A stretch of 64,000 bases of DNA. Source: Deltaproteobacteria bacterium (GTDB lineage: Bacteria > Desulfobacterota > Binatia > UTPRO1). The stretch lies in contig JADLHM010000136.1 in the NCBI GenBank assembly GCA_020848745.1, forward strand, positions 1 through 64,000, written 5' to 3'. The first letter of the stretch is position 1; the number at the start of each line of letters is the position of its first letter. Shown piece after piece: positions 45,509 to 54,485 of this stretch. The notes beneath the pieces are model-generated. The model saw only the letters and a program-made list of their open reading frames with translations, did no database searches and had not been told where the DNA came from. The translations under genes were made by a program, and so were the position numbers.

Positions 45509-46561
45509 TCAGTGCGCGCCGCCGGCGGCCATGCCCTCGCCCGCCGGCTTCAGCATCGCCGCCGGCCGGTCGAGAATGCCCTTCTTCGTCAACTCCGCGA
45601 TCGCCGCGTCCATCGTCTGCATGCCGTGCTGCTGGCCGGTCTGCATCGCGGAGGGGATCTGGTGCAGCTTCGCCTCGCGGATGAGGTTCCGGACGGCGGG
45701 AATGCCGACCAGGACCTCGTGCGCCGCCACGCGCCCTCCGCCCTTCTTCTTGAGGAGCTTCTGCGCGATCACCGCCTCCAGCGACTCGGAGAGCATGGTC
45801 CGGATCTGGCCCTGTTGCCCGGAGGGGAACACGTCGATGATGCGGTCGACCGTCTTCGCCGCGCTCGAGGTGTGCAGCGTCCCGAACACCAGATGGCCGG
45901 TCTCGGCCGCCGTCAGCGCCAGCGAGATCGTCTCGAGGTCGCGCATCTCGCCGACCAGGATCACGTCGGGATCCTCGCGGAGCGCGCTCTTGAGTGCCGC
46001 CGAGAAGGAGCCGGTGTGCGGTCCGACCTCGCGCTGGTTCACGAGACAGCGCTTCGACGGGTGCACGAACTCGATCGGATCCTCGACGGTCAGGATGTGC
46101 GCGTCCCAGGTGTCGTTGATGTGGTCGACCATGGCGGCGAGCGTGGTCGACTTGCCGGAGCCGGTCGGCCCGGTCACGAGCACGAGGCCGCGCTCTTTCT
46201 CGCAGAGCTGCTGGAAGATCGGCGGCAGGCCGAGCTGCTGCATCGAGGGAATCACCGTCGGGATGCGGCGCAGCACGGCGCCCGGGCCGCGACTCTGCAG
46301 GAAGACGTTCACGCGGAAGCGCCCGACGCCCTCGAGCTCGTACGCGAGGTCGAGCTCGTGCTCCTGCGCGAAGCGCGCCTTCTGCTCCGGGGTGAGCGTG
46401 GTCTCGACGCACGCCATGACCTCCTCGGGACCCTGCGCCGGATGGTCGAGCGGGGCCAGATCGCCGTCGATCCGGAGGCGCGGCGGCTGACCGGCGCTCA
46501 GGTGCAGGTCGGAGGCGTTCTTGTCGACGACTTCGCGGAGGAGCTGCTCCATGGTCGGCAT
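45509..46561 (-). CDS. pilT: Type IV pilus twitching motility ATPase PilT
   Basis: Hexameric secretion-type ATPase of 350 residues that powers pilus retraction. An N-terminal PAS-like domain (KNASDLHLSAGQPPRLRIDGD) precedes the RecA-like core with Walker A GPTGSGKST (131-139), the Asp box around TVEDPIEFVH, Walker B REDPDVILVGEMRD and the His box GTLHTSSAAKTVDRIID. The retraction-specific motif VRNLIREAKLHQIPSAMQTG is intact and distinguishes it from PilB. AAGGGG precedes the ATG at 46561. No other pilus gene adjoins, though a pilin-like gene starts at 63891. The 251 bases between pilT and the kinase gene contain no recognised element. Confidence 0.95.
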   Translation of the reverse strand: MPTMEQLLREVVDKNASDLHLSAGQPPRLRIDGDLAPLDHPAQGPEEVMACVETTLTPEQKARFAQEHELDLAYELEGVGRFRVNVFLQSRGPGAVLRRIPTVIPSMQQLGLPPIFQQLCEKERGLVLVTGPTGSGKSTTLAAMVDHINDTWDAHILTVEDPIEFVHPSKRCLVNQREVGPHTGSFSAALKSALREDPDVILVGEMRDLETISLALTAAETGHLVFGTLHTSSAAKTVDRIIDVFPSGQQGQIRTMLSESLEAVIAQKLLKKKGGGRVAAHEVLVGIPAVRNLIREAKLHQIPSAMQTGQQHGMQTMDAAIAELTKKGILDRPAAMLKPAGEGMAAGGAH

Positions 46562-46812
46562 GCGGAATCCCCTTTCGTGCGGCACGCCGACCTTCGCGGC
46601 GCGCGCGGCGACGCGGCGTTCGCGCCGCGGTCGGCACACGCTGTTGCAAGACACACGCCATCCGCCCCACCCGCGCTGCGTCGCGTCGAGCAGGCTCCCC
46701 AGCGACGCGCCGCCGTCGGCGCCGTCGATCGGATGGCGGCAGGCGGGCGGCCGATGCTAGGAGAGCCGCCGATGCCGCATGCCACCTGCTCTGCGGGGTG
46801 CCGGGAAGCCGC

Positions 46813-47643
46813 ATGAGCGCCCGCCGCTTGCGCGTCGCCGTCGTCGGACACGCGCAATACGTGACGCTCGCCGCGGCGCCGGCGTTGCCGGGACCCGGCG
46901 CGATCCTCCATCTCGCGCACCCGACCTACGTCGCGGGCGGCGGCGGCGCGATCACGTTCTTCCAGCTCGTCCGCAGCCCGGCCGAGGTCCACTTCTTCAC
47001 GGCGCTCGGCACGGACGGCGCCGGCGTGGAGGTCGAGGGTGCGCTCCGTGCGTCGCGCGCGACGATCCACGTCGCCCACCGGGCCCGCGCGCACCCTCGC
47101 GACCTCGTCCTCGTCACCCCCGACGGCGAGCGTACGATCGTCGTCATGCAACCGCCACTGCACCCGAAGATCGGCGATGCGCTGCCGTGGGGCATCTTCG
47201 CGGACTGCGACGCGGTCTTCTTCACCGGCGACGACGCCGCCGTGCTGCGGACGGCGCGCGCCGCGCGTCTCCTGGTGGCGACGGCCCGGCGGGCCGCGAT
47301 CATCGCGGCGGCCGGCGTCGAGGTGGACGTCGTCGTCGGTAGCCTGAACGACCCGCGCGAGTCGACGAACGACTATCCCCTGCCGCCGCGCGCGCTCGTG
47401 CTCACCGACGGCCCGCGCGGCGGCCGCATCGTGACCGCGTCCGGGAGCGAGCCGTTCGCCGCCCCGCCCGCGCCACCCCGCATCGTCGGCTCCTACGGCG
47501 CAGGCGACAGCTTCGCTGGCGCTCTCACGTGGCACCTGGTCGCCGGTCTCTCATTGAAGGAGGCGTGCGAGCGCGCCGGGCCCTACGGCGCCGCCGTGTT
47601 GGCGGGGACGAACCCGCTCGAGCACCAGCGCCCGCTCGCGTGA
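46813..47643 (+). CDS. PfkB-family carbohydrate kinase
   Basis: Ribokinase-fold sugar or nucleoside kinase of 276 residues, at the short end of the family. The C-terminal anion-hole motif GSYGAGDSFAGAL holds the catalytic Asp. The N-terminal sugar-binding Gly motif is degenerate (YVAGGGGAITFFQL) but in the expected place, and ALVLTDGPRGGRIV is typical. The substrate is unknown. Its position beside a glucan-processing region would suit phosphorylation of a released sugar, but it converges on opgH and may be unrelated. The ATG at 46813 is chosen; a GTG at 46798 adds five residues. Confidence 0.82.
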   Translation: MSARRLRVAVVGHAQYVTLAAAPALPGPGAILHLAHPTYVAGGGGAITFFQLVRSPAEVHFFTALGTDGAGVEVEGALRASRATIHVAHRARAHPRDLVLVTPDGERTIVVMQPPLHPKIGDALPWGIFADCDAVFFTGDDAAVLRTARAARLLVATARRAAIIAAAGVEVDVVVGSLNDPRESTNDYPLPPRALVLTDGPRGGRIVTASGSEPFAAPPAPPRIVGSYGAGDSFAGALTWHLVAGLSLKEACERAGPYGAAVLAGTNPLEHQRPLA

Positions 47644-47690
47644 ACGCGCGGTCCGGCGGCTCGAGAGGCGCCTGGTCGGTCGCGAGGGCG

Positions 47691-50381
47691 CTAGACTCGC
47701 CTGGCGGCGCCGCGGCCGCTCGGCGGCGCGACCGGCAGGTCCCAGAGCGCGGCGACCTCGGGGTCGTCCTCGTCCCAGACCCGCCGGTGCAGCTCGGCGA
47801 CCAGGTCCGGGTGGCGGAGCAACTGCTTGCGCTGCTCCGGGACGATCTCGTCGGGCCCCTTGTGCACGAGCTCGTCGAGCAGCGCGGCGTACGCGGCGCG
47901 GATGCTGGCGCGGAGCATCCGGCCGGGACGGAGGAGCGCCTTGTGGAGGGCGTTCACGTACGGATCGACCGCCGTCGCGACGAACACGTCTTCGCGGGCG
48001 GGCGGCATCGCGGCGAGGCGCGCCGCGACCGCGCGGATCTCGGGTGGCGGGTCGGTCTCCTCGGGCGTCAGGAACAAGCCGAGGCCGCGGGCGCGCGTCC
48101 CGGCCGCCACGCGGCTCGCGTGCACCGAGACCGGGATCGCCAGCACGAGCGCGCCGATGATCGGGAGGATCCACCAGAAGTAGGCGGGATTCAGCCAGAA
48201 GAGCATCACGCCCCACGCGCTCGCGAACACGGTGTCGAAGCCGTGGGCGCGGACCGCGTCGCGCCACGACGTCTCGGCGTCCTCGCGCGTCTGCGAGCGC
48301 CACACGACCGTCCGCCCGATGAGGTTGGTGAAGACGAAACGGCTGTGGAAGGCCATGCGGATCGGCGCGAGGAGGCTCGAGAGCAGCACGTCGAGCACGA
48401 CGCTCGCGAGCAGGCGCAGCACGCCCCCGAAGGCGCGCGCCTGGCCGTGCACGGTGATCAGCAGCACGCTCAAGATCTTCGGGACGAAGAGGATCATGCC
48501 GGTCACGGCCAGCAGCGCGAGCGCCCAGTTCGGACGCCAGACCGGCCACTCGGGAAAGAGGCTCGGCCCGGACGGGAAGTAGTCGGGCTCGAAGAACACG
48601 TTGGCGACCGCCTCCCAGGTGGAGAGCAGGAGGAACGTTGCCCACAGGAGCGCCGACACGTACGAGAGCGCACCGTTCAGGAAGAGCGTGCGGTGGGCGC
48701 CGAAGAGCCCCTCGGTGAAGAGGAGGCGCAGGTGCTGGAGGTTCCCCTGGCACCAGCGGCGGTCGCGGCTCATCTCCTCGAGCAGGGTCGACGGCACCTC
48801 CTCCCACGAGCCCCCGAGGTCGTAGGCGAGCCAGGTGGTCCATCCGGCCCGCCCCATGAGCGCCGCCTCGACGAAATCGTGGCTCAGGATCTCGCCGCCG
48901 AGCGGCGGCTTCCCGGGCAAGCGCGGCAGCGCGCAGTGCTTGATGAAGGGCGCGGTCCGGATGATGGCGTTGTGGCCCCAGTACTGCCCGTCGCCGAGCT
49001 GCCAGAAGTGCAGCCCCGCCGAGAACATCGGCCCGTACACGCGGCTCGAGAACTGCTGCACGCGCGCGAAGAGCGAGCGTCGCTGGACCGCGATCGGCAC
49101 GGTCTGGATGACGCCGACGTCGGCGTGGCGCCGCATGAGCTCGACGAGGCGGACGAGGGTCGCGCCCTGCATCACGCTGTCGGCGTCGAGCATCACCATG
49201 AACGGGTAGCGCGCGCCCCAGCGCCGGCAGAAGTCGGCGACGTTGCCGCTCTTGCGCCGTAGCCGCACCCGGCGGCGGCGGTAGAAGATGCGATCGAAGC
49301 CGTCAACGTCGCGCGCCCACGCCGCCCACGCCTCTTCCTCGCGGACGATCGTCTGCGCATCGGCGGTGTCGCTCAGGACGAAGAAGTGGAACTGGCCGGC
49401 GGCACCGATCTTCGCGAGCGACTCCTCGATCGCGCGCAGGCCGGCGAAGACGCGATCCACCGGCTCGTTGCAGATCGGCATGACGATCGCGGTCGGACGC
49501 CCCTCGGCGTCGGGATCGGGCGCCGCTCCCGGAAACGGCACGCTCGCGCCGGGCGCGCGCGTGATCGCGAAGCGGTCGCCGCGCACGAGGCACCAGAAGC
49601 CCATGAGGGCCGCCCAGAACCCGATCGAGATCCACCCGAAGAGGACGCCGAACACGACCACGATCGCGAGCTCGAGCGAAGTGCCGCCGCCGCGCGGCAG
49701 TACGTTCACCATGAAGCCGCTCGCAACGACGGTCGGCAGCAGCACCAGGGTCGCGAGCAGCAGCCGGCGGCGGAAGGCGACCCGCGTCCACGCGAGCGCG
49801 CGCCGGCGCCGCCGAAACGCCTTGCGCGCCTCGGCGCCCGAGGCGCGCCCCCGCAGCCGGCCGAACCACCGATAGAGGAGGCGGCGCTCCATCGGCTCGG
49901 GCGCCATCGACGTGCGCTGGAGCGGCGGCATCGAGTCGAAGCGGCCGCCGCTGACCGGCGCCGTGCTGAGCGCGCCGCGCGCGCCGATGGCCGGCCCGTC
50001 GCCCGCCGGCGCCGCCACGACGCCCGTCCCGAGCCGCCACGCGAGAAAGGGCTCCATGCGTCCGTCCCACGGCCGCGGCGGCACCGGGTGCCGTTGCAGG
50101 AGGAGCGCCCGGAGCTGGGCCAGCGTCACGTCGACCGCGTCGTTGCCCTCCTCCCATGGCTCGCTCATCGCGAGCGCGACGGCCTCGCGCGCGAGGCCGT
50201 CGCGCTCGCCCGCGGCGACGCCGAGCGCCACGAGGTACGCCACCGCCCGCACGTGCGCGAGACGCCAGTCCTGGATGAGGCGGTGCCCCGGACCTTCGAG
50301 GCGCAGGCGGCCGGAATCGGTCGGGCCGTCGACGGTCACGCGCGGGGCCGGGTCGGCCAGTGGCTCGAGACGTTTGTCCAT
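47691..50381 (-). CDS. opgH: Glucans biosynthesis glucosyltransferase OpgH (MdoH)
   Basis: Inner-membrane GT2 synthase of 896 residues that polymerises the beta-1,2-linked glucose backbone of osmoregulated periplasmic glucans from UDP-glucose and exports it. A cytosolic N-terminal region (1-215) precedes the first helices (LLLATLVLLPTVVASGFMV). The catalytic loop shows AIVMPICNEPVDRVFAGL, MLDADSVMQG (DxD), ILSHDFVEAALMGRAGW and DRRWCQGNLQHLRLL (the QxxRW-type motif as RRWCQGN). C-terminal helices follow. It lies 27 bases downstream of the GH1 gene on the same strand, so the two probably share a transcript. opgG is 10 kb away on the other strand. Confidence 0.94.
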   Translation of the reverse strand: MDKRLEPLADPAPRVTVDGPTDSGRLRLEGPGHRLIQDWRLAHVRAVAYLVALGVAAGERDGLAREAVALAMSEPWEEGNDAVDVTLAQLRALLLQRHPVPPRPWDGRMEPFLAWRLGTGVVAAPAGDGPAIGARGALSTAPVSGGRFDSMPPLQRTSMAPEPMERRLLYRWFGRLRGRASGAEARKAFRRRRRALAWTRVAFRRRLLLATLVLLPTVVASGFMVNVLPRGGGTSLELAIVVVFGVLFGWISIGFWAALMGFWCLVRGDRFAITRAPGASVPFPGAAPDPDAEGRPTAIVMPICNEPVDRVFAGLRAIEESLAKIGAAGQFHFFVLSDTADAQTIVREEEAWAAWARDVDGFDRIFYRRRRVRLRRKSGNVADFCRRWGARYPFMVMLDADSVMQGATLVRLVELMRRHADVGVIQTVPIAVQRRSLFARVQQFSSRVYGPMFSAGLHFWQLGDGQYWGHNAIIRTAPFIKHCALPRLPGKPPLGGEILSHDFVEAALMGRAGWTTWLAYDLGGSWEEVPSTLLEEMSRDRRWCQGNLQHLRLLFTEGLFGAHRTLFLNGALSYVSALLWATFLLLSTWEAVANVFFEPDYFPSGPSLFPEWPVWRPNWALALLAVTGMILFVPKILSVLLITVHGQARAFGGVLRLLASVVLDVLLSSLLAPIRMAFHSRFVFTNLIGRTVVWRSQTREDAETSWRDAVRAHGFDTVFASAWGVMLFWLNPAYFWWILPIIGALVLAIPVSVHASRVAAGTRARGLGLFLTPEETDPPPEIRAVAARLAAMPPAREDVFVATAVDPYVNALHKALLRPGRMLRASIRAAYAALLDELVHKGPDEIVPEQRKQLLRHPDLVAELHRRVWDEDDPEVAALWDLPVAPPSGRGAARRV

Positions 50382-50408
50382 CGGCTCAACGAGGGTGGCG
50401 GAGGCCGA

Positions 50409-51605
50409 TCATGGCACGGGAAGCAGGCGATTGGCACGCGCCACCGATCCGAGCCAATGGGCGCTCGGCCGGAGGGTCCGGCGCTGGGTCGCCCGGTCGA
50501 CCTCCACGATTCCGAACCGCGGGGCGTACCCGAAGGCCCATTCGAAGTTGTCGAGCAGGCTCCAATACAGGTAGCCGAGGACCGGGAGCCCGTCGCCGAG
50601 GCACGCGAGCACGCCGCGGAGCGCCTGCGCGACGTACTCGATGCGCTCGCGGTCCTCGTCGACCGCGACGCCGTTCTCGGTCACGACGATCGGCGCGCCG
50701 GTGAGCGCGTGCGCGCGCCGGATGCAGGCTTCGAGCGCGTCGGGGTAGAACTCCCACCCCATCTGGGTCAGGCGCGCGTCCGGCGCGGGCCGCCGCGGCC
50801 CGTCCGGACCGACCAGCGTCCGCGTGTAGGTCTGGACCCCGAGGAAGTCGTCGCCACGCGCGGCTTCCAGAAACACGTCCTCCATGTCGCGACGCTCCCG
50901 GTCGCGGAGCGCCTCGCCGCCGTCGAGCGCCTGCCAGTCCTGCATCGCGAGCGTGAGCCCGATCGGCGCCCGACCGGGGCCGCTCCGGATCGCGTCGACC
51001 GCGAGCCCGTGCGCGGCGATCAGCACCGCGTTGGCGCGCAGGCGGAGCTCGGGGTCGCGCGCGCCGGGCGGAAAGAGCCCCCAGCGATGTCCGACGTCGG
51101 CCACGATGTTCGGCTCGTTGATCGTGCAGACGCGGCTCACGACGTCGCCGAGCCGCGCCGCCGCACGCGCCGCGAAGCGCGCGAAGAGGTCGGCGGTCGC
51201 GGGCTCCGTCCAGCCGCCGCGCGCCGTCACCCAGCGCGGCGTCGTGAAATGATGGAAGGTGACGATCGGCGCGAGGCCGCGCACCAGGCACGCGTCGCAC
51301 ACGCGCCGGTAGTGGTCGAGCGCGGCCGCGGAGAACTCGCCGTCTTCCGGCTCGATCCGGCTCCACTCGAGCGAGAAGCGATACGCGCCGAACCCGAGCC
51401 CGGCGAGCAGGTCGAGGTCGTCGGGATAGCGGTGATAGTGATCGCAGGCGTCGCCGCTCGGCTCGCGGCAGGGCGTGTCGATCCCGTGCTCCCAGGCCCA
51501 CCAGTCGTTGTTCCAGTTGCCGCCCTCCACCTGGTGGGCGGCGGTGGCGGCGCCCCAGACGAAGCCGTCGGGAAAGGCGTCGCCGGAGCTTGGACGCTCG
51601 GTCAC
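50409..51605 (-). CDS. GH1 family beta-glucosidase
   Basis: Cytoplasmic glycoside hydrolase of 398 residues without a signal peptide. It opens FPDGFVWGAATAAHQVEGGNWNNDWWAWE, the GH1 substrate-binding segment. The acid/base Glu164 is in TINEPN and the nucleophile Glu310 in VVTENG; YLYWSLLDNFEWAFGY closes the aglycone site. GH1 enzymes cleave terminal beta-glucosides and some act on sophorose-type beta-1,2 disaccharides. The GTG at 51605 is the only start that keeps the usual N terminus. It sits upstream of opgH and is divergent from the GH144-like gene (112 bases between starts). Confidence 0.92.
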   Translation of the reverse strand: MTERPSSGDAFPDGFVWGAATAAHQVEGGNWNNDWWAWEHGIDTPCREPSGDACDHYHRYPDDLDLLAGLGFGAYRFSLEWSRIEPEDGEFSAAALDHYRRVCDACLVRGLAPIVTFHHFTTPRWVTARGGWTEPATADLFARFAARAAARLGDVVSRVCTINEPNIVADVGHRWGLFPPGARDPELRLRANAVLIAAHGLAVDAIRSGPGRAPIGLTLAMQDWQALDGGEALRDRERRDMEDVFLEAARGDDFLGVQTYTRTLVGPDGPRRPAPDARLTQMGWEFYPDALEACIRRAHALTGAPIVVTENGVAVDEDRERIEYVAQALRGVLACLGDGLPVLGYLYWSLLDNFEWAFGYAPRFGIVEVDRATQRRTLRPSAHWLGSVARANRLLPVP

Positions 51606-51717
51606 GCGGCAGGTATGGGAGGCGGCGCACGCGGCGTCAAGCGCTCGCCGCCACCCCGCAGGATGGAGCGATGAGCGAGCAGACGCTTCGACGGCTTTCT
51701 GGCACAATGACCGACGC

Positions 51718-53298
51718 ATGCCTTCGCGGCCCGCGCGCACTCCGGCCACGCCGCTGCTCGCGGTCCTCGTGGCGAGCGTCCTGATGGCCGCGACCCCCGA
51801 GGGGAGCCGCGCCGACGCGCCGGCGGCGGAGCCGCCCCGGCCCGCCTGCCCCCTCGAGTCCAGCCTGCGCGTCGAAAGCGCCACGCCCGTCTGGGAGGAC
51901 GATCCGGTCCCGACGCCGAAGAAGAAGGCGTGGGAGGACGCTCTCGGCGGGCAGCTCGCCGCCCGCCCCATCGTGCGGGCGCGCATGAAGGGCTGGCCGA
52001 CCGCCGCCCTCGTCGACCGCGCGGCCCTGCCCCACGACGACCGCGCCTTCCTCGGGCGGCTCGCGCGCGACACCTGGCGCGGGCTCGACGCGTTCACCGA
52101 CCGTGAGAACGGCCTCCCGGTCGACCACGTGCGCATCGAGGACGACGGCGACGGCGCGCCCGGCGGCGTCGTCGGCGACTACACCAACGTCACCAACGTC
52201 GGGATGCACCTGATCGCGGTGGTCGCGGCGCGGGCGCTCGACCTCGTCCCGGAGCGCGACGCGATCGCCGCGATCGAGCGCACCCTCGACACCCTCGACC
52301 GCCTCGAGACGCACGCGGGCTTCTTCTTCAACTACTACGACACGACGTCGCTCGAGCGGACCAGCAACTTCGTCTCGTTCGTCGACTCGTCGTGGCTGAT
52401 CGCCGGGCTCATGGTCGCGCGCGCCGCGTTCCCGATCCTCGCCGCGCGCACCACGCCGCTCATCGACCGGATGGACTACCGCTTCTTCTACGACGAGAAG
52501 CTCGGCCTGCTGTCGCACGGCTACTTCGTCCACCGGCGCGCGCGCTCCCGCTACCACTACGGGGTGCTCTACACCGAGGCGCGGCTCGGCGCGCTGCTCG
52601 CGGTCGGCAAGGGCGAGGTTCCCGAAGCGACGTGGTTCCGCATGGTGCGGACCTACCCCGCCGACTGCCTCGGCCAGACCCAGACCCCGGTCGCCGCCAC
52701 GCGCAAGGTCGTCCGCGGCCACGAGGTCTGGGGCGGCTGGTACGAGTGGCAGGGCGAGCGCTACGTGCCGTCCTGGGGCGGCAGCATGTTCGAGGCGCTC
52801 ATGCCGCTGCTCGTCGTCGACGAGCAGCGCGCCGCCCCGACGAGTCTCGGCCCGAACGACGTCGCGCACGCCGTCGTGCAGCGCCGCTACGCGCTCGAGA
52901 CGCTCGGGTATCCCGTCTGGGGCCTGTCGCCGGCGGCGATCCCGAGCGACGGCTATCGCGAGTTCGGCGTGCGCCCCCTCGGCGCGCGCGGCTACGGCGC
53001 GGGCATCGTGACCCCGCACGCGAGCGCGCTCGCTCTCGCCGTCACGCCGGTCGAGGCGACGGCCAACCTCCGCCGCCTCGCCGAACGCTACGACCTCTAC
53101 GGCGACTACGGGCTCTACGACGCCGTCGATCCCGCCAGCGGGAACGTCGCGCGCGCCTACCTCGCGCTCGACCAGGCGATGACGCTCGTGGCCATCGCCA
53201 ATCATCTCCGGGGCGGCGTCATTCCCGAGCTCTTCGCGACCGATCCGATCGCCAAGCGCGCCCTCGCGATCCTCGGCGACGAGCGCTTCTTCGAGTAG
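51718..53298 (+). CDS. Secreted PF10091/GH144-type predicted beta-1,2-glucanase
   Basis: Exported protein of 526 residues with a signal peptide (TPLLAVLVASVLMAATPEGSRADA). The (alpha/alpha)6 domain shows FFFNYYDTTSLERTSNFVSFVDSSWLIAGL, HYGVLYTEARLGALLAVGKGEVP and SWGGSMFEALMPLLVVDE, the signature blocks of the family often named 'glucoamylase' (PF10091). Characterised members in family GH144 are endo-beta-1,2-glucanases rather than true glucoamylases. In the neighbourhood of opgH and opgG a role in trimming periplasmic beta-1,2-glucan is the favoured inference. The ABC ATPase gene follows 11 bases later on the same strand. Confidence 0.82.
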   Translation: MPSRPARTPATPLLAVLVASVLMAATPEGSRADAPAAEPPRPACPLESSLRVESATPVWEDDPVPTPKKKAWEDALGGQLAARPIVRARMKGWPTAALVDRAALPHDDRAFLGRLARDTWRGLDAFTDRENGLPVDHVRIEDDGDGAPGGVVGDYTNVTNVGMHLIAVVAARALDLVPERDAIAAIERTLDTLDRLETHAGFFFNYYDTTSLERTSNFVSFVDSSWLIAGLMVARAAFPILAARTTPLIDRMDYRFFYDEKLGLLSHGYFVHRRARSRYHYGVLYTEARLGALLAVGKGEVPEATWFRMVRTYPADCLGQTQTPVAATRKVVRGHEVWGGWYEWQGERYVPSWGGSMFEALMPLLVVDEQRAAPTSLGPNDVAHAVVQRRYALETLGYPVWGLSPAAIPSDGYREFGVRPLGARGYGAGIVTPHASALALAVTPVEATANLRRLAERYDLYGDYGLYDAVDPASGNVARAYLALDQAMTLVAIANHLRGGVIPELFATDPIAKRALAILGDERFFE

Positions 53299-53309
53299 AA
53301 GACCTCGCG

Positions 53310-54455
53310 ATGGCTCGGGTCGCCCTCGTCCACCTCGGGAAGATCTATCCGACGGGCGCGCCGGGGCGCGACCCGAACGGCGTGCGGGCGCTCGACGACG
53401 TCACGCTCGAGGTCGCCGACGGCGAGCTCCTCGTACTGGTCGGCCCCTCGGGCTGCGGCAAGTCGACGGTGCTGCGTCTGGTCGCCGGCCTCGAAGCCGC
53501 GACGAGCGGTGAGATCCGCATCGGCGACGCCGTCGTGAACGATCTCCCGCCGCAGGCGCGGAACGTCGCCATGGTCTTCCAGGACTACGCGCTCTATCCG
53601 CACATGACCGTGCGGCGGAACCTCGAGTTCCCCCTCCGCATGCGCGGCACGGGACGCGCGGAGATCGCCCGCCGCGTGGAGACGGTCGCGGGCCAGCTCG
53701 ATCTCGCGGCCCTGCTGGATCGCCTGCCGAAGCAGCTCTCCGGCGGCCAGCGCCAGCGGGTCGCGATGGGGCGCGCGCTCGTGCGCGAGCCCGCCGTGTC
53801 GCTCCTCGACGAGCCGCTCTCGAATCTCGACGCCAAGCTCCGGGTCGAGGTGCGCGCGGAGATCGCCGCCCTCCAGGAGCGCACGCGCACGACCATGCTC
53901 TACGTGACGCACGATCAGGTCGAGGCGATGACGCTCGGCGAGCGGGTCGCCGTCCTGCACGCGGGCCGCCTCCAGCAGATCGCGACGCCGCGCGAGCTCT
54001 ACGCCCGGCCCGCGAGCGCGTTCGTCGCCGGCTTCATCGGGAACCCGCCGATGAACCTCCTGCCGGGGCGCCTCGCCGCGGACGGCGCCGGCGTGCGCGT
54101 TGCGGTCGCGGGCGGCACGCTGCGGGTCGCGCCGGAGGCGGTCGCGCACCGGCCGGCGGGCGGCGCCGCCGAGATCACCGTCGGCATCCGCCCCGAGGCG
54201 CTCGTGCGCGTCGACCCCGGCGCCGCGAACGCGCTCCGGCTCACGGTCGCGCACGTCGAGTGGCTCGGCCACGAGACGCTCGCGCACCTGCGGGCGACGG
54301 AGCCCCCGGGCGCCGGCCGCGACGAGGAGCGGGACGACGGCATGGTGGCGCGTCTTCCCGGCATGCACCAGCTCGCCCCCGGCGAGCCGCTCGCTCTCGG
54401 CGTCGACCCGGCGTCCGTCTACCTGTTCGACCGGAACGGACGCGCGCTCGGGTAG
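53310..54455 (+). CDS. Carbohydrate ABC transporter ATPase, MalK/UgpC/MsmK type
   Basis: ABC ATPase of 381 residues, family CUT1. Walker A GPSGCGKST (45-53), Q-loop FQDYALYPHMTV, signature LSGGQRQRVAMGRAL (143-157), Walker B VSLLDEPLSNLD and the H-loop TMLYVTHDQVEAMTL are complete. The C-terminal TOBE/OB domain (about 245-381) is the regulatory module of MalK-like subunits. It should energise the two permeases encoded at 57695-59415, although it is on the opposite strand and coupled to the GH144-type gene (11-base spacing). Confidence 0.93.
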   Translation: MARVALVHLGKIYPTGAPGRDPNGVRALDDVTLEVADGELLVLVGPSGCGKSTVLRLVAGLEAATSGEIRIGDAVVNDLPPQARNVAMVFQDYALYPHMTVRRNLEFPLRMRGTGRAEIARRVETVAGQLDLAALLDRLPKQLSGGQRQRVAMGRALVREPAVSLLDEPLSNLDAKLRVEVRAEIAALQERTRTTMLYVTHDQVEAMTLGERVAVLHAGRLQQIATPRELYARPASAFVAGFIGNPPMNLLPGRLAADGAGVRVAVAGGTLRVAPEAVAHRPAGGAAEITVGIRPEALVRVDPGAANALRLTVAHVEWLGHETLAHLRATEPPGAGRDEERDDGMVARLPGMHQLAPGEPLALGVDPASVYLFDRNGRALG

Positions 54456-54457
54456 GA

Positions 54458-54479
54458 GCCGCCGCACCCCGTCGGCGGC
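54458..54479. terminator. Bidirectional hairpin between convergent genes
   Basis: A perfect 7-bp stem (GCCGCCG/CGGCGGC, 8-base loop) lies in the 30-base gap between the convergent ATPase and glycosidase stop codons. There is no T-run on either strand, so termination activity is uncertain. Confidence 0.4.
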
Positions 54480-54485
54480 GGTGGA

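Noticed and set aside
51718-53298. True glucoamylase linked to glycogen breakdown
   Set aside because: The PF10091 family carries that legacy name, but characterised GH144 members act on beta-1,2-glucan, and the locus contains opgG and opgH rather than alpha-glucan genes.
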